In this document: positions 1 through 8,083 of the stretch, piece after piece
How positions within the stretch are numbered: position 1 is the stretch's first letter
Layout: the number at the start of each line of letters is the position of its first letter
Source: JABHHG01 sp964419445
GTDB taxonomy: Bacteria; Fidelibacterota; Marinisomatia; SCGC-AAA003-L08; D37C17
NCBI GenBank assembly: GCA_964419445.1
Contig: CAYQPE010000019.1
Span: 1-23,441 of the forward strand
Reading direction: 5' to 3'
Length of the DNA stretch: 23,441 nucleotides
Notes under the pieces: model-generated
Databases searched by the model: none
Told to the model about the DNA's origin: nothing
Seen by the model: only the letters and a program-made list of their open reading frames with translations
Made by a program: the position numbers and the translations under genes

Positions 1-526
1 TGGATTGCTCATAATAAAACTCATCTGGTTGACCATAGTCACAAGAGCCATCATCAACCTCAGCAGTTAGATCATAGTTTAATGCATTTGCATCTGTACA
101 TCCAGCATTTATGGCTTGAATAGAATCTAAAAATGGAAGTCCAAAATTTTCCCACGGAATATTTTCACTGGGTATTGCAGGATAGAATCGATCTTCTGAA
201 GCAATATAAATTTTAAACGAAGGAATAAATCCATTGGTGGCATAACCCTCCGTCCAGTCAGAGCCATCGTCTCCCATAATGGGGACATCACACATTCCTC
301 CACAGGCATCAACATCCCACTGTTTTGCACCCAAACAAATATTTCCATTAAAGGCTGCTACCCAATCATTAGATGTAAGTAATTCACCATTTGGAGCTTT
401 AGCCTCATTGAAAAAATAGAATGCTTGAAGCGTAGAAATATCAAATTCAAAACCTGTTGGTGGGTCATCTTGTGCAAAAATAGGTGCGGCAACGATGATT
501 AATAAAACCAAAATGATTCTGGTCAT
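1..526 (-). CDS. Secreted protein, 5' part only (runs off the left edge)
   Basis: The open frame begins at ATG 526 (minus) and is still open at the window edge, giving about 175 residues. A good Shine-Dalgarno sequence (GGAGG) lies just upstream. The N-terminus MTRIILVLLIIVAAPIFAQ is a clear signal peptide with cleavage after FAQ. The mature part contains 'WVAAFNGNICLGAKQWD', then a Cys pair (ACGGMC), and near the edge 'GCTDANALNYD' followed by 'DDGSCDYG'. That last motif is a short Cys-containing repeat often seen in secreted proteins of marine FCB bacteria. No catalytic motif is visible and I do not assign a function. It may be a surface or extracellular protein with a C-terminal sorting domain beyond the window. 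It lies 65 nt downstream of the YceI gene on the same strand and may be transcribed with it or from its own promoter. Confidence 0.8.
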   Translation of the reverse strand, partial: MTRIILVLLIIVAAPIFAQDDPPTGFEFDISTLQAFYFFNEAKAPNGELLTSNDWVAAFNGNICLGAKQWDVDACGGMCDVPIMGDDGSDWTEGYATNGFIPSFKIYIASEDRFYPAIPSENIPWENFGLPFLDSIQAINAGCTDANALNYDLTAEVDDGSCDYGQPDEFYYEQS

Positions 527-591
527 TCTTCCTCCCTCCAATTAAATGTAATGTATAAATTTACCAACTTTTTATGGGATTGACAATTGTA

Positions 592-1236
592 TTAATTGGC
601 TACAATATTGAAATTTAAGGTGAAATTATCTAAAATCATTTTATCACCCAAATCTTCAAAGAATTTTTCTGATCCATATTTAATACCAAATAAAGTTCTG
701 TCAATTTCAACGGTACCCATTGCAGTACTTTTATCTTCTTCCACAGAAAGTGTAGTAAACATTTCAAATGGTTGAGTTTTATCCCTAATGGTTAATTCAC
801 CATGAATATGAGTTGAACCTTCTTCCTCATGAACTGAATCAAATACAAATTTTGCAGTAGGGTATTTTTCAGAGTTAAAAAAATCATCATTCTTCAAATG
901 ATTAACCAATTTAATATTCCATTCTTCAGCTTCAATATCATCTACAGTAATTGATTGCATGTTTACTAAAATTTCGCCATTGGTAATAACACCACCTTTT
1001 CGGGCAATAAATCCACCAGCTAATTCAACATGACCATCGTGTTTCCCTACCATTTTTTTACCAATCCATTGAACTTTACTTTCCACTTTATTTACCCAAA
1101 GTGTATCTGCAACACCATTGGCTTCTTGAGTGTGAGAATGGCCATGTCCATGTGAGTGTGAATGGGCATGTTTTTTACCCTGTGTATTTCCACATGATGA
1201 TACCAGTAAAATTGTTAATATAAGTATTGCTTTCAT
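592..1236 (-). CDS. YceI-family lipoprotein with His-rich N-terminus
   Basis: This 214-residue protein has a short signal sequence ending in a lipobox (LLVSSC, lipidated Cys15), so it is a membrane-anchored lipoprotein. The mature N-terminus holds an alternating His tract (HAHSHSHGHGHSH, residues 23-35) that probably binds metal ions such as zinc or nickel. The rest, from about residue 45 (DTLWVNKVESKVQWIGKKMVG) to the end, is a YceI-like lipocalin-fold domain with the family's pattern: GEILVNMQSI, a 'HLKNDDFFNSEKYPTAKF' block, a 'GELTIRDKTQPF' block and a C-terminal 'DNFTLNFNI' strand. YceI proteins bind isoprenoid or other amphiphilic ligands; the ligand here is unknown. The ATG is preceded by AAAGGAG, a strong ribosome site. 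The start lies 9 nt after the stop of the upstream lipoprotein gene, so the two are almost certainly co-transcribed. Confidence 0.88.
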   Translation of the reverse strand: MKAILILTILLVSSCGNTQGKKHAHSHSHGHGHSHTQEANGVADTLWVNKVESKVQWIGKKMVGKHDGHVELAGGFIARKGGVITNGEILVNMQSITVDDIEAEEWNIKLVNHLKNDDFFNSEKYPTAKFVFDSVHEEEGSTHIHGELTIRDKTQPFEMFTTLSVEEDKSTAMGTVEIDRTLFGIKYGSEKFFEDLGDKMILDNFTLNFNIVAN

Positions 1237-1245
1237 ATTTCTCCT

Positions 1246-1890
1246 TTATTCAAAAATTACAGATTCAATTTGATTAAAAATTCTTTCATAAAACTGGGGA
1301 TCTTGTATAGTTCCTGCACTGACCACCCTTCCATCTGACATGGTTTCACCCTGGGCAATAATCCTAATTTGTGTTTTATTATCATCTCTGGGTACCACTG
1401 ATACATTTAAAGTATATTTATAAGTTAGATTTTCATGCAGATCAATATTACTATAATGTCTATGATGCCCATGATGATTGCAGTGTTGATGATTTGAATG
1501 ATTGCACTCTGATTCTTCATCTTGAGATTCATCGCCATTAAAAAGGATAAGTCCAATTATGGCAATAATAATGGTTATCCCTGTAATTTTAATCCATAAC
1601 GGTATCTCAGACTCATCTGATTCAATTACAGTTTCAGCTAATTTTCGTTCAGTACTACGACTGGCATTAATTATACCCAATTCATGATTTACATCATCAA
1701 TCAAATATAATCTATCTTGTAAGGCCGTTACTACTGCATCAATGGTCTTATTTTCACCAACACTCACCACATGAGTTTGGATATTTCGTGCCTCTTCAAT
1801 AGATAATTGCTTTGGTCCACATGAAACCAAAAATATGGCCATGTAAATTGTAAACGTTTTTTGAATTAATTTATGCATCTTTTTTATCAT
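1246..1890 (-). CDS. Lipoprotein of unknown function with a membrane helix and His-rich segment
   Basis: I do not recognise the family. The 214-residue product begins with a lipoprotein signal (IYMAIFLVSC, Cys24). It then has a soluble segment of about 70 residues (IEEARNIQTHVVSVGENKTIDAVVTALQDRLYLI...) and a hydrophobic helix at about 98-117 (LWIKITGITIIIAIIGLILF). An acidic/His stretch follows (GDESQDEESECNHSNHQHC, then HHGHHRHYS, about residues 119-147), and finally a beta-rich C-terminal domain. The His/Cys stretch looks metal-binding. A lipid anchor plus an internal membrane helix is unusual and would place the two halves on opposite faces of a membrane unless the helix is peripheral. 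The first ATG (1890) overlaps the end of the antiporter gene by 20 nt; a second Met at codon 5 (1878) is an alternative start. Neither has a clear Shine-Dalgarno sequence, which suggests translational coupling. Confidence 0.75.
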   Translation of the reverse strand: MIKKMHKLIQKTFTIYMAIFLVSCGPKQLSIEEARNIQTHVVSVGENKTIDAVVTALQDRLYLIDDVNHELGIINASRSTERKLAETVIESDESEIPLWIKITGITIIIAIIGLILFNGDESQDEESECNHSNHQHCNHHGHHRHYSNIDLHENLTYKYTLNVSVVPRDDNKTQIRIIAQGETMSDGRVVSAGTIQDPQFYERIFNQIESVIFE

Positions 1891-3118
1891 TTAAGGCAAA
1901 TTGGACTAATGGTTTTACCGTTAAACCTTGAACTAAAATTGAAAATACCACCACAATATACGTCATCACAATGAGTAAATCTCTACTTTCATTTACAGGT
2001 ATGGATAATGCCAATGCTACAGAAATTCCACCTCTTAATCCCCCCCATGTTAATACTTTCACCACATGTGGACTGAATTGATGGATACGTCGTAATGCAT
2101 TTACAGAAAGACCTACACAAAATCCACGGGATAATAAAACCAAGGGAATAGCAATACATCCTGCTAAAATATATTGATTTGAAAATGTAAGCACCAACAC
2201 CTCAACACCAATGAGTACAAATAAAATAGCATTTAAGAATTCATCAATAAGTTCCCAAAATGAGAATAATTGTGTATGAGTGCTTTCTGACATGGCAAAT
2301 AGTTTTCCATGATTCCCAATAAATAAACCAGCAATGACCATAGCGATTGGACCTGAAACATGCAAATAGGTGGCTAGGGAATAACCTCCTAATACCAATG
2401 CAAGTGTCAGCATAATTTCAACTTCATAATGGTCAATAGATTTTAAAAGTGAAAATACTAACCATCCCAAAAGTGCCCCAAAAATAAGTCCGCCAATTGC
2501 TTCTTCAAAAAATAGAAATAATATTTGTCCAGCACTTACATCGCTCTGACCCAATGCAATACTGAGAATAACTGAAAATACAACAACGCCTACACCATCG
2601 TTAAAGAGTGATTCTCCTGCCATTTTGGTCTCTAATGATTTTGGTGCTCCCACTTGTTTTAATATTCCTAAAACTGCAATAGGGTCTGTAGGAGAAATTA
2701 ATGACCCAAATAATAATGCATATATAAATGGGATATAGATTCCCAATCCATTAAATGTATAAAAAATTATGCCACCTATAAGAAATGTAGAACCAATAAC
2801 CCCTACCGTAGCCATAAGGAGAATTATCCACTTTTGTTTGATTAAATCGTCAATATTTACATGCAACGCTCCAGCAAAAAGGAGGAAACTTAACATCCCA
2901 CTCATGAGGGTTTTGTTAAAGTCTATACTGTTGATCAACAGCTCATATTGGGCAACTAATGACGGGAAAATAATGCCAGAAAGGAGTAGTCCCAACGACA
3001 TCAATAATGCAATGAACATAAGTCCAATTGCGTTTGGTAATTTTATAAACCGCACATTGATGTACATAAAAACAGCTGAAATGGTGACCAAAATAGCCGC
3101 CACATTTAAAATATCCAA
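1871..3118 (-). CDS. Cation/proton antiporter, CPA1 (NhaP-type)
   Basis: This 415-residue polytopic membrane protein has about 12 hydrophobic helices and no obvious C-terminal regulatory domain. Family motifs are clear: 'SPTDPIAVLGIL' (Thr-Asp-Pro at 144-146), 'GESLFNDGVGVVVF' (Asn-Asp at 173-174, the transport-site acidic motif of CPA1 antiporters) and 'GGLRGGISVALALS' near residue 365. It should exchange Na+ (or K+/Li+) for H+ across the inner membrane, fitting a marine organism. The start is TTG (3118-3116); a Shine-Dalgarno AAGGA (minus strand, 3125-3129) sits 6 nt upstream and no ATG or GTG is available nearby. It is the first gene of a probable operon with two His-rich lipoproteins. Ion specificity cannot be read from the sequence. 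Confidence 0.9.
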   Translation of the reverse strand: MDILNVAAILVTISAVFMYINVRFIKLPNAIGLMFIALLMSLGLLLSGIIFPSLVAQYELLINSIDFNKTLMSGMLSFLLFAGALHVNIDDLIKQKWIILLMATVGVIGSTFLIGGIIFYTFNGLGIYIPFIYALLFGSLISPTDPIAVLGILKQVGAPKSLETKMAGESLFNDGVGVVVFSVILSIALGQSDVSAGQILFLFFEEAIGGLIFGALLGWLVFSLLKSIDHYEVEIMLTLALVLGGYSLATYLHVSGPIAMVIAGLFIGNHGKLFAMSESTHTQLFSFWELIDEFLNAILFVLIGVEVLVLTFSNQYILAGCIAIPLVLLSRGFCVGLSVNALRRIHQFSPHVVKVLTWGGLRGGISVALALSIPVNESRDLLIVMTYIVVVFSILVQGLTVKPLVQFALNDKKDA

Positions 3119-3124
3119 AATGAA

Positions 3125-3129
3125 TCCTT
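3125..3129 (-). promoter_or_regulatory. Ribosome binding site fixing the TTG start of the antiporter
   Basis: AAGGA on the minus strand stands 6 nt before the TTG at 3118-3116. In-frame codons further upstream (ATT, TTC, GGA, CAA) offer no standard start, so this site decides the start. Confidence 0.6.
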
Positions 3130-3298
3130 GTGAAAAATTGAGGATGAATTTAGAACAGAAACCATGGGAAGGTCAATGGAATAAAATGATAATTAATCTT
3201 TATGAAATACAATTAAAATTCGCATTTAATTGCATCTAATCTTAGTAAATTACACGCGCTTATTTTCAACTATTTTTTAGGATGGAAATGGTACAAAT

Positions 3299-3373
3299 GG
3301 TGGCTGTAGTTCAGCTGGTTAGAGCACTTGATTGTGGTTCAAGATGTCGTGGGTTCGAGTCCCATCAGCCACC
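3299..3373 (+). tRNA. tRNA-His (anticodon GTG)
   Basis: A full cloverleaf can be drawn. Acceptor stem GTGGCTG (3300-3306) pairs with CAGCCAC (3366-3372). The D arm contains GTTCAGCTGGTTAGAGC, the anticodon stem CTTGA/TCAAG (3327-3331/3339-3343) encloses TTGTGGT with anticodon GTG at 3334-3336, and the T arm has the canonical GTGGGTTCGAGTCCCAT. A G immediately 5' of the acceptor stem (3299) can serve as the His-specific G-1, opposite discriminator C73 at 3373. The bases after C73 are CAA, so the 3' CCA is not encoded and must be added by nucleotidyltransferase. The gene stands alone. Confidence 0.97.
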
Positions 3374-3375
3374 CA

Positions 3376-3406
3376 ATAAAAAAGTCTTGCGATGCAAGGC
3401 TTTTTA
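3376..3406. terminator. Bidirectional intrinsic terminator between tRNA-His and pbp1A
   Basis: The hairpin stem GTCTTGC (3384-3390) / GCAAGGC (3394-3400) has loop GAT and one G-T pair. It is flanked by an A-run on the left (3378-3383) and a T-run on the right (3401-3405), so it can end transcription of the tRNA on plus and of the pbp1A operon on minus. The pbp1A stop lies only about 10 nt from the hairpin. Confidence 0.85.
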
Positions 3407-3410
3407 ATTT

Positions 3411-5600
3411 TTAGTCTTTCTTAAATCTTGAAAATGGATTGGCATGTTTCTGACAACTTTGCCGTGGACGATAGTCCTTTAAGTAAATCTCACGTGTTAA
3501 GGGACATGTTCGTGTTGCTTTATCATAGGTTTGAGAACAAATTTCAACCTCAACAATTCCTGAGGGCTTATACCAATCTGCTTTTTTGTCTAATTGAATG
3601 GTTTCATTTAGATAATGAAATTCTCCATTTTTATAAATATCACGAATAGCACGTGCAAAAATTGGTAATGCTGCAGATGATCCATACTGTTTCTCACCCA
3701 ATGATACTGCGGGATCATCCATTCCTACCCATACCCCCACAGCCATTTGAGGAGTAAAGCCAACAAACCATGCATCAGCCTTAGAGTTTGTGGTACCCGT
3801 TTTACCCGCAGCAGGTGCATTAAATTTGTACTTCCAACGCAATGCCCCACCAGTTCCACCATCAACAACTGACCGCATCATATCACGCAACAAATAAACT
3901 GAAGATTCATCTTTAATTTCTCGGCTTTCAGGGATAAATTCTTTTATTACCTGTCCATGACGATCTTCAATTCTGGTAATAGAAATAGGTTTTGTATAAA
4001 TTCCATTATTGGCCAATGCAGAATACGCCGCTGTAATCTCTAAGGGAAGCACTTCAGACACTCCCAGAGCGATAGCATCAACTCCACGGATGGGTGTAGT
4101 AAGTCCAAATAGTTTTGCATTTTTTACCACATCACGAGGATGTATAAGCTCTTGCACAACTCGCACAGAAATTAAATTAAGTGAACGTCGTAATCCTTCA
4201 CGAAGTGTAGTAAGGAGTCCAGTAGAGCCATCATGATTCTGAGGATTCCATTGTGTGGTATCGTCAATAAATACAATGAGTGGTTGATTTAAAAGTTGTG
4301 TAGTAGGAGTATGGCCCTGTTCTAATGCAGTAAGATAAATCATGGGCTTAAATACGGAACCAGGCTGACGCTTTGCCTGTGTAGCTCGATTAAATTGATC
4401 CCGATATTCATCTTCTTGCCGCCCACCTACCATGCCCAAAATATGTCCATGTTGGGGATCCATAACGACCGCTGCACCTTGAACCAAAAATTGATTTCGT
4501 AATGATGGTGGAATAATACCATCATCTTCTAATATTTGCTTTAGTGAATCTTCAGGGAATTTACTTTTTCCATATGCCTTTTTAAATGTGGAAGCACTGG
4601 ATAGCATCTCTTTATTGAGAACTCGTTGATTTCGTTGAATTCCCTTATCAAATGAATTTTCTAAAGCCCGTTGTACTCGACTATCCAATGTAGTATGAAT
4701 AACCAATCCATCCTTATATAGATTTATATCCAAATCATCATCAATTTTTTCTAACTGACGCCGAATATACTCAGAAAAATACGGTGCAATACCTTCATTT
4801 TCAGATGTAATCCGTGGCGGTAATTCACTATCTTTAATAAGTGCATATTCTGAATCTGATATGTATCCTTGGTCATTCATTACACGAATAACAAGATTTC
4901 GTCTAAATAATGCTCGCTCAGGATGTCGTATTGGAGAATATCGTGCAGGCGCAGGAAGTAAGCCGATGAGTATTGCACATTCATCTAATTTTAATTGAGA
5001 TACATTTTTACCGAAATAATGTTTAGACGCTGCCTCCACACCATAAGTACCATGTCCAAAATAAACCGAATTTAAATACAGCTCCATAATTTCTGATTTT
5101 GTATAGGTCTGTTCAATATTCAGCGCCGTGATAAGCTCTTTTAGTTTACGTGTTAAGGTCTTTTTAAATCCAATAGTATTGTACATATTTCGTGCCAATT
5201 GCTGAGTAATTGTACTGGCACCTTGTCGTGTACTCAGAGTAGCTATATCCACAATGATAGCTCTAAATATCGACTGAAAACTCAATCCAGAGTGAGTATA
5301 AAATTGCCTATCTTCCATGGCCAGAAGTGCATTACGAAGGTTTCGTGGTATTTTACTAATTTTAACCACATCCCTTTTATGGATGTAAAGTTCGCTAATA
5401 ACTTTGCCATCGGCAGACATGATTTTGGATACTTGTTCTGGATTAAATTGCTGTAGCTCTTCTAACGAGGGCAAATCACGAGAAAGTACAAGAAGGTAAA
5501 TTAATCCACCCAAAAAACATGCCAGTAAAAAGAGAAAGGTGTTTAAAAACACCTTACCCCAAGAATTACTATTTTTATTTTTTTGATGTTGAATCTTCAT
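3411..5600 (-). CDS. Class A penicillin-binding protein (PBP1A-type bifunctional peptidoglycan synthase)
   Basis: The product is 729 residues. After a short basic cytoplasmic tail it has one membrane anchor (about 18-39, TFLFLLACFLGGLIYLLVL). The glycosyltransferase 51 domain follows with 'EDRQFYTHSGLS' (catalytic Glu96), 'GASTITQQLARN' (128-138), 'RKLKELITALNIEQTYTK' and 'EIMELYLNSVYFG'. The transpeptidase domain has the SxxK motif 'PGSVFKP' (nucleophile Ser415), SxN 'RSLNL' (Ser473) and KTG 'GKTGTTNSKADAWFVG' (Lys600). All catalytic residues for glycan polymerisation and peptide cross-linking are present, so the enzyme should be active on the periplasmic side of the inner membrane. It is the last gene of the korA-korB-fumC run, 70 nt after fumC, and may have its own promoter, since its function is unrelated. 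Confidence 0.95.
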   Translation of the reverse strand: MKIQHQKNKNSNSWGKVFLNTFLFLLACFLGGLIYLLVLSRDLPSLEELQQFNPEQVSKIMSADGKVISELYIHKRDVVKISKIPRNLRNALLAMEDRQFYTHSGLSFQSIFRAIIVDIATLSTRQGASTITQQLARNMYNTIGFKKTLTRKLKELITALNIEQTYTKSEIMELYLNSVYFGHGTYGVEAASKHYFGKNVSQLKLDECAILIGLLPAPARYSPIRHPERALFRRNLVIRVMNDQGYISDSEYALIKDSELPPRITSENEGIAPYFSEYIRRQLEKIDDDLDINLYKDGLVIHTTLDSRVQRALENSFDKGIQRNQRVLNKEMLSSASTFKKAYGKSKFPEDSLKQILEDDGIIPPSLRNQFLVQGAAVVMDPQHGHILGMVGGRQEDEYRDQFNRATQAKRQPGSVFKPMIYLTALEQGHTPTTQLLNQPLIVFIDDTTQWNPQNHDGSTGLLTTLREGLRRSLNLISVRVVQELIHPRDVVKNAKLFGLTTPIRGVDAIALGVSEVLPLEITAAYSALANNGIYTKPISITRIEDRHGQVIKEFIPESREIKDESSVYLLRDMMRSVVDGGTGGALRWKYKFNAPAAGKTGTTNSKADAWFVGFTPQMAVGVWVGMDDPAVSLGEKQYGSSAALPIFARAIRDIYKNGEFHYLNETIQLDKKADWYKPSGIVEVEICSQTYDKATRTCPLTREIYLKDYRPRQSCQKHANPFSRFKKD

Positions 5601-5670
5601 GACCTTGATTCAAATTTACGGTAAGCATTACGTACTACCGCAAACGAAAAATGTACTATTTTGTTTCCCA

Positions 5671-7056
5671 TTATTTATTGGGAGTTGTCATTGATGTAGG
5701 ATCAAGGAGTTCCGTCAGTTCATCTTCTGGAAGTACCTTTTCTTCTAATGCTATTTCACGAACCGTCTTTCCGGTTTCGTATGCAACATGTGCTAGATGA
5801 GCTGCCTTATCATACCCAATTACAGGCGCAAGTGATGTGCACATGGCAAGACTACCTTCAATATAATCTTCACATGTTTTTTCATTTACTTTTAATCCGT
5901 CAATGAGATTTTCCCTGAACATATCACAACCATTAGAAAGAATGGTAATAGACTCTAATAAATTATATGCAATAACAGGAAGCATTACATTTAACTCAAA
6001 TACACCGCCCATTCCCCCAAGGGTGATGGTGGCATCATTTCCAATAACTTGAGCACAAAGTTGAAGCATAGATTCACATATAACTGGGTTTACTTTTCCA
6101 GGCATAATTGATGAACCCGGTTGCACTGCAGGCAACATTAATTCACCTAACCCAGCACGGGGGCCAGAGCCTAACCAACGAACATCATTGGCAATTTTTG
6201 ATAATGATACAGCAATAGTCTTTAATGCTCCAGAGGTTTCTACAGCGGCATCTTGTGCAGCTTGAGCCTCAAAATGATTTCTTGCTTCAATAAAATTTAC
6301 ACCAGAAACAGAAGAAATCTCTTTGGCTATACGTTCACCAAATTCAACATGAGTATTGATACCTGTTCCAACTGCAGTACCACCTTGAGCGAGTTCACTC
6401 AGTAATTTTTGACTTTGTATTAACCGTTGAACGCCATTTTTTATTTGCTGAGCATAGCCTGAAAATTCTTGTCCCAGTCGAATAGGAGTGGCATCTTGAA
6501 GATGAGTCCGTCCAATTTTTACAATACCATCAAATTCTTCTGCCTTTGCTTGTAATGATGTAGCTAACCGTTCTAATGAAGGAATCAGATGCTTTTCAAT
6601 CTCTACGTTTGCAGCCACATGAATTGCTGTAGGAATTACATCATTACTTGATTGGCCATAATTTACATGATCATTGGGATGTACAGGTTCACGCGATCCA
6701 ACCACACCACCCATAATTTCGCTGGCGCGATTGGCAATAATTTCATTTGTGTTCATATTCGTTGATGTACCAGATCCAGTCTGGAAAATATCAACTAAAA
6801 ATTGTGCATCAAACTTTCCATCAATCACCTCATCTGCAGCGTTGATTATGGCATCCATTCGGTCTTTATCTAAATTTCCTAAATCATGATTTACCACTGC
6901 AGCAGAGCGTTTTATCATGCCCAATGCTTTAATCATTGATGTAGGAATTTTTAAATCACTAACAGGAAAATTTTCAATTGCTCGTTGAGTTTGGGCACCA
7001 TAATAAGCATCATCAGGTACTTGCATTATGCCCATTGAATCACGTTCTTCGCGCAT
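5671..7056 (-). CDS. fumC: Fumarate hydratase, class II
   Basis: This 461-residue enzyme of the fumarase/aspartase superfamily catalyses reversible hydration of fumarate to L-malate in the cytoplasm. Visible motifs are 'GSGTSTNMNTNEI' (94-106), 'NYGQSSNDVIPTA' (132-144), 'GRTHLQDATPI' with the catalytic His near 185, and the superfamily signature 'GSSIMPGKVNP' (314-324) carrying the catalytic Ser. The length fits class II fumarases, which are oxygen-stable and iron-free. Aspartate ammonia-lyase is the main alternative, but the 'YGAQTQRAIENFPVS' N-terminus and 'GTAVGTGINTH' block fit FumC better. The ATG at 7056 has Shine-Dalgarno AAAGGA at 7061-7066, overlapping the korB stop codon, so translation is probably coupled to korB. 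The pairing points to a shared TCA-cycle operon. Confidence 0.95.
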   Translation of the reverse strand: MREERDSMGIMQVPDDAYYGAQTQRAIENFPVSDLKIPTSMIKALGMIKRSAAVVNHDLGNLDKDRMDAIINAADEVIDGKFDAQFLVDIFQTGSGTSTNMNTNEIIANRASEIMGGVVGSREPVHPNDHVNYGQSSNDVIPTAIHVAANVEIEKHLIPSLERLATSLQAKAEEFDGIVKIGRTHLQDATPIRLGQEFSGYAQQIKNGVQRLIQSQKLLSELAQGGTAVGTGINTHVEFGERIAKEISSVSGVNFIEARNHFEAQAAQDAAVETSGALKTIAVSLSKIANDVRWLGSGPRAGLGELMLPAVQPGSSIMPGKVNPVICESMLQLCAQVIGNDATITLGGMGGVFELNVMLPVIAYNLLESITILSNGCDMFRENLIDGLKVNEKTCEDYIEGSLAMCTSLAPVIGYDKAAHLAHVAYETGKTVREIALEEKVLPEDELTELLDPTSMTTPNK

Positions 7057-7064
7057 TACGTCCT

Positions 7065-8081
7065 TTAATTAACTGTCCAGGTATTGGTACCCTTTAGGAG
7101 TGAATCTAAATCACCTTTACCTTTACCATTAACGGCATTGCCCATTTGAGTACTCATCATTTCGTCATACGTGGGTTTGGATTCTTCGTATATGACTCCA
7201 ATTGGAGTAGGCAAATCACCATTATAGGTCATACCTGCCAACAGTCTGGCTAAGTTTTTGTCTGTAGTATCATGCACGAGTACATCATCTACATTTTTAT
7301 CATCATTTAATAGAATAACCTCAAATTTGGATCCATTAAGCACTATACCTTTGTCTTTTTCTTTTCCAAATATTAATGGTTGGCCATTTTCAAGAATTAA
7401 CTGAGTTTCCATTTTTATTTCTCTATCAGTAAGATTTGAAAATGCACCATCATTAAAGATATTACAGTTTTGGTAAATTTCAACAAAAGAACCACCGCTA
7501 TGTGCGTGAGATTTTTTAATGATTTCTGCCATATGTTTGGTTTCTCTATCAATAGTCCGTGCAACAAAGGTTGCCCCTGAACCCAATGCCAATGAAGGTG
7601 GGTTGAAAGGATAATCTAATGAACCCATCGGAGTAGATTTAGTAACCTTTCCTAATTCAGATGTAGGAGAATATTGTCCTTTAGTTAATCCATAAATTCT
7701 ATTATTGAACATTAAAATATTCACATCTATATTTCGACGAAGTACATGGATAAAATGATTTCCACCAATGCTCATGGCATCACCATCGCCTGTAACAATC
7801 CATACTGATAAGTCTGGGTTTGCTAATTTTGCACCACTGGCAAATGCAGGTGCACGACCATGAATTGAGTGGAAGCCATAGGTATCCATGTAATATGGAA
7901 ATCGGCTTGAACATCCAATCCCTGAGACAATTAGGAAGTTTTCTTTCGGTACACCCAATTCAGGGAAAACTTTCTGAACCGCTGCCAAAATTGCATAATC
8001 ACCACAACCTGGGCACCATCTTACCTCTTGATCAGAGACAAAATCTTTACGTGTTAATTTGGTTTCGGCTATTTCTGCCAT
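7065..8081 (-). CDS. korB: 2-oxoglutarate:ferredoxin oxidoreductase, beta subunit
   Basis: This 338-residue subunit binds thiamine diphosphate and a [4Fe-4S] cluster. The N-terminus has 'RWCPGCGDYAIL' (Cys23, Cys26), then 'GIGCSSRFPYY' (Cys57) and a fourth candidate ligand in 'YQNCNIF' (about 206). The thiamine diphosphate motif begins at 'VTGDGDAMSIGGNHF' (97-110) and ends with 'ILMFNNRIYGLTKGQ'. With KorA it interconverts 2-oxoglutarate + CoA and succinyl-CoA + CO2, using ferredoxin as electron carrier; the complex works in the oxidative or the reductive TCA cycle. Specificity for 2-oxoglutarate over pyruvate or other 2-oxoacids is inferred from overall similarity to Bacteroidetes-type KorB, with its C-terminal region, and from the fumC neighbour. 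It starts 2 nt after the korA stop. Confidence 0.92.
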   Translation of the reverse strand: MAEIAETKLTRKDFVSDQEVRWCPGCGDYAILAAVQKVFPELGVPKENFLIVSGIGCSSRFPYYMDTYGFHSIHGRAPAFASGAKLANPDLSVWIVTGDGDAMSIGGNHFIHVLRRNIDVNILMFNNRIYGLTKGQYSPTSELGKVTKSTPMGSLDYPFNPPSLALGSGATFVARTIDRETKHMAEIIKKSHAHSGGSFVEIYQNCNIFNDGAFSNLTDREIKMETQLILENGQPLIFGKEKDKGIVLNGSKFEVILLNDDKNVDDVLVHDTTDKNLARLLAGMTYNGDLPTPIGVIYEESKPTYDEMMSTQMGNAVNGKGKGDLDSLLKGTNTWTVN

Positions 8082-8083
8082 TG

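Noticed and set aside
127..348. 73-residue minus-strand ORF near the left edge
   Set aside because: It lies in another frame of the signal-peptide-bearing secreted protein that occupies 1-526 and has no family resemblance.
3144..3239. 31-codon plus-strand ORF (MNLEQKPWEGQW...) between the antiporter and tRNA-His
   Set aside because: No spaced Shine-Dalgarno, no recognisable family and very short; a longer frame through it runs antisense to the antiporter. Could be chance.
3373..3376. Encoded 3' CCA of tRNA-His
   Set aside because: CCA at 3373-3375 would include the discriminator C73; after C73 the sequence is CAA, so the CCA tail is not encoded.
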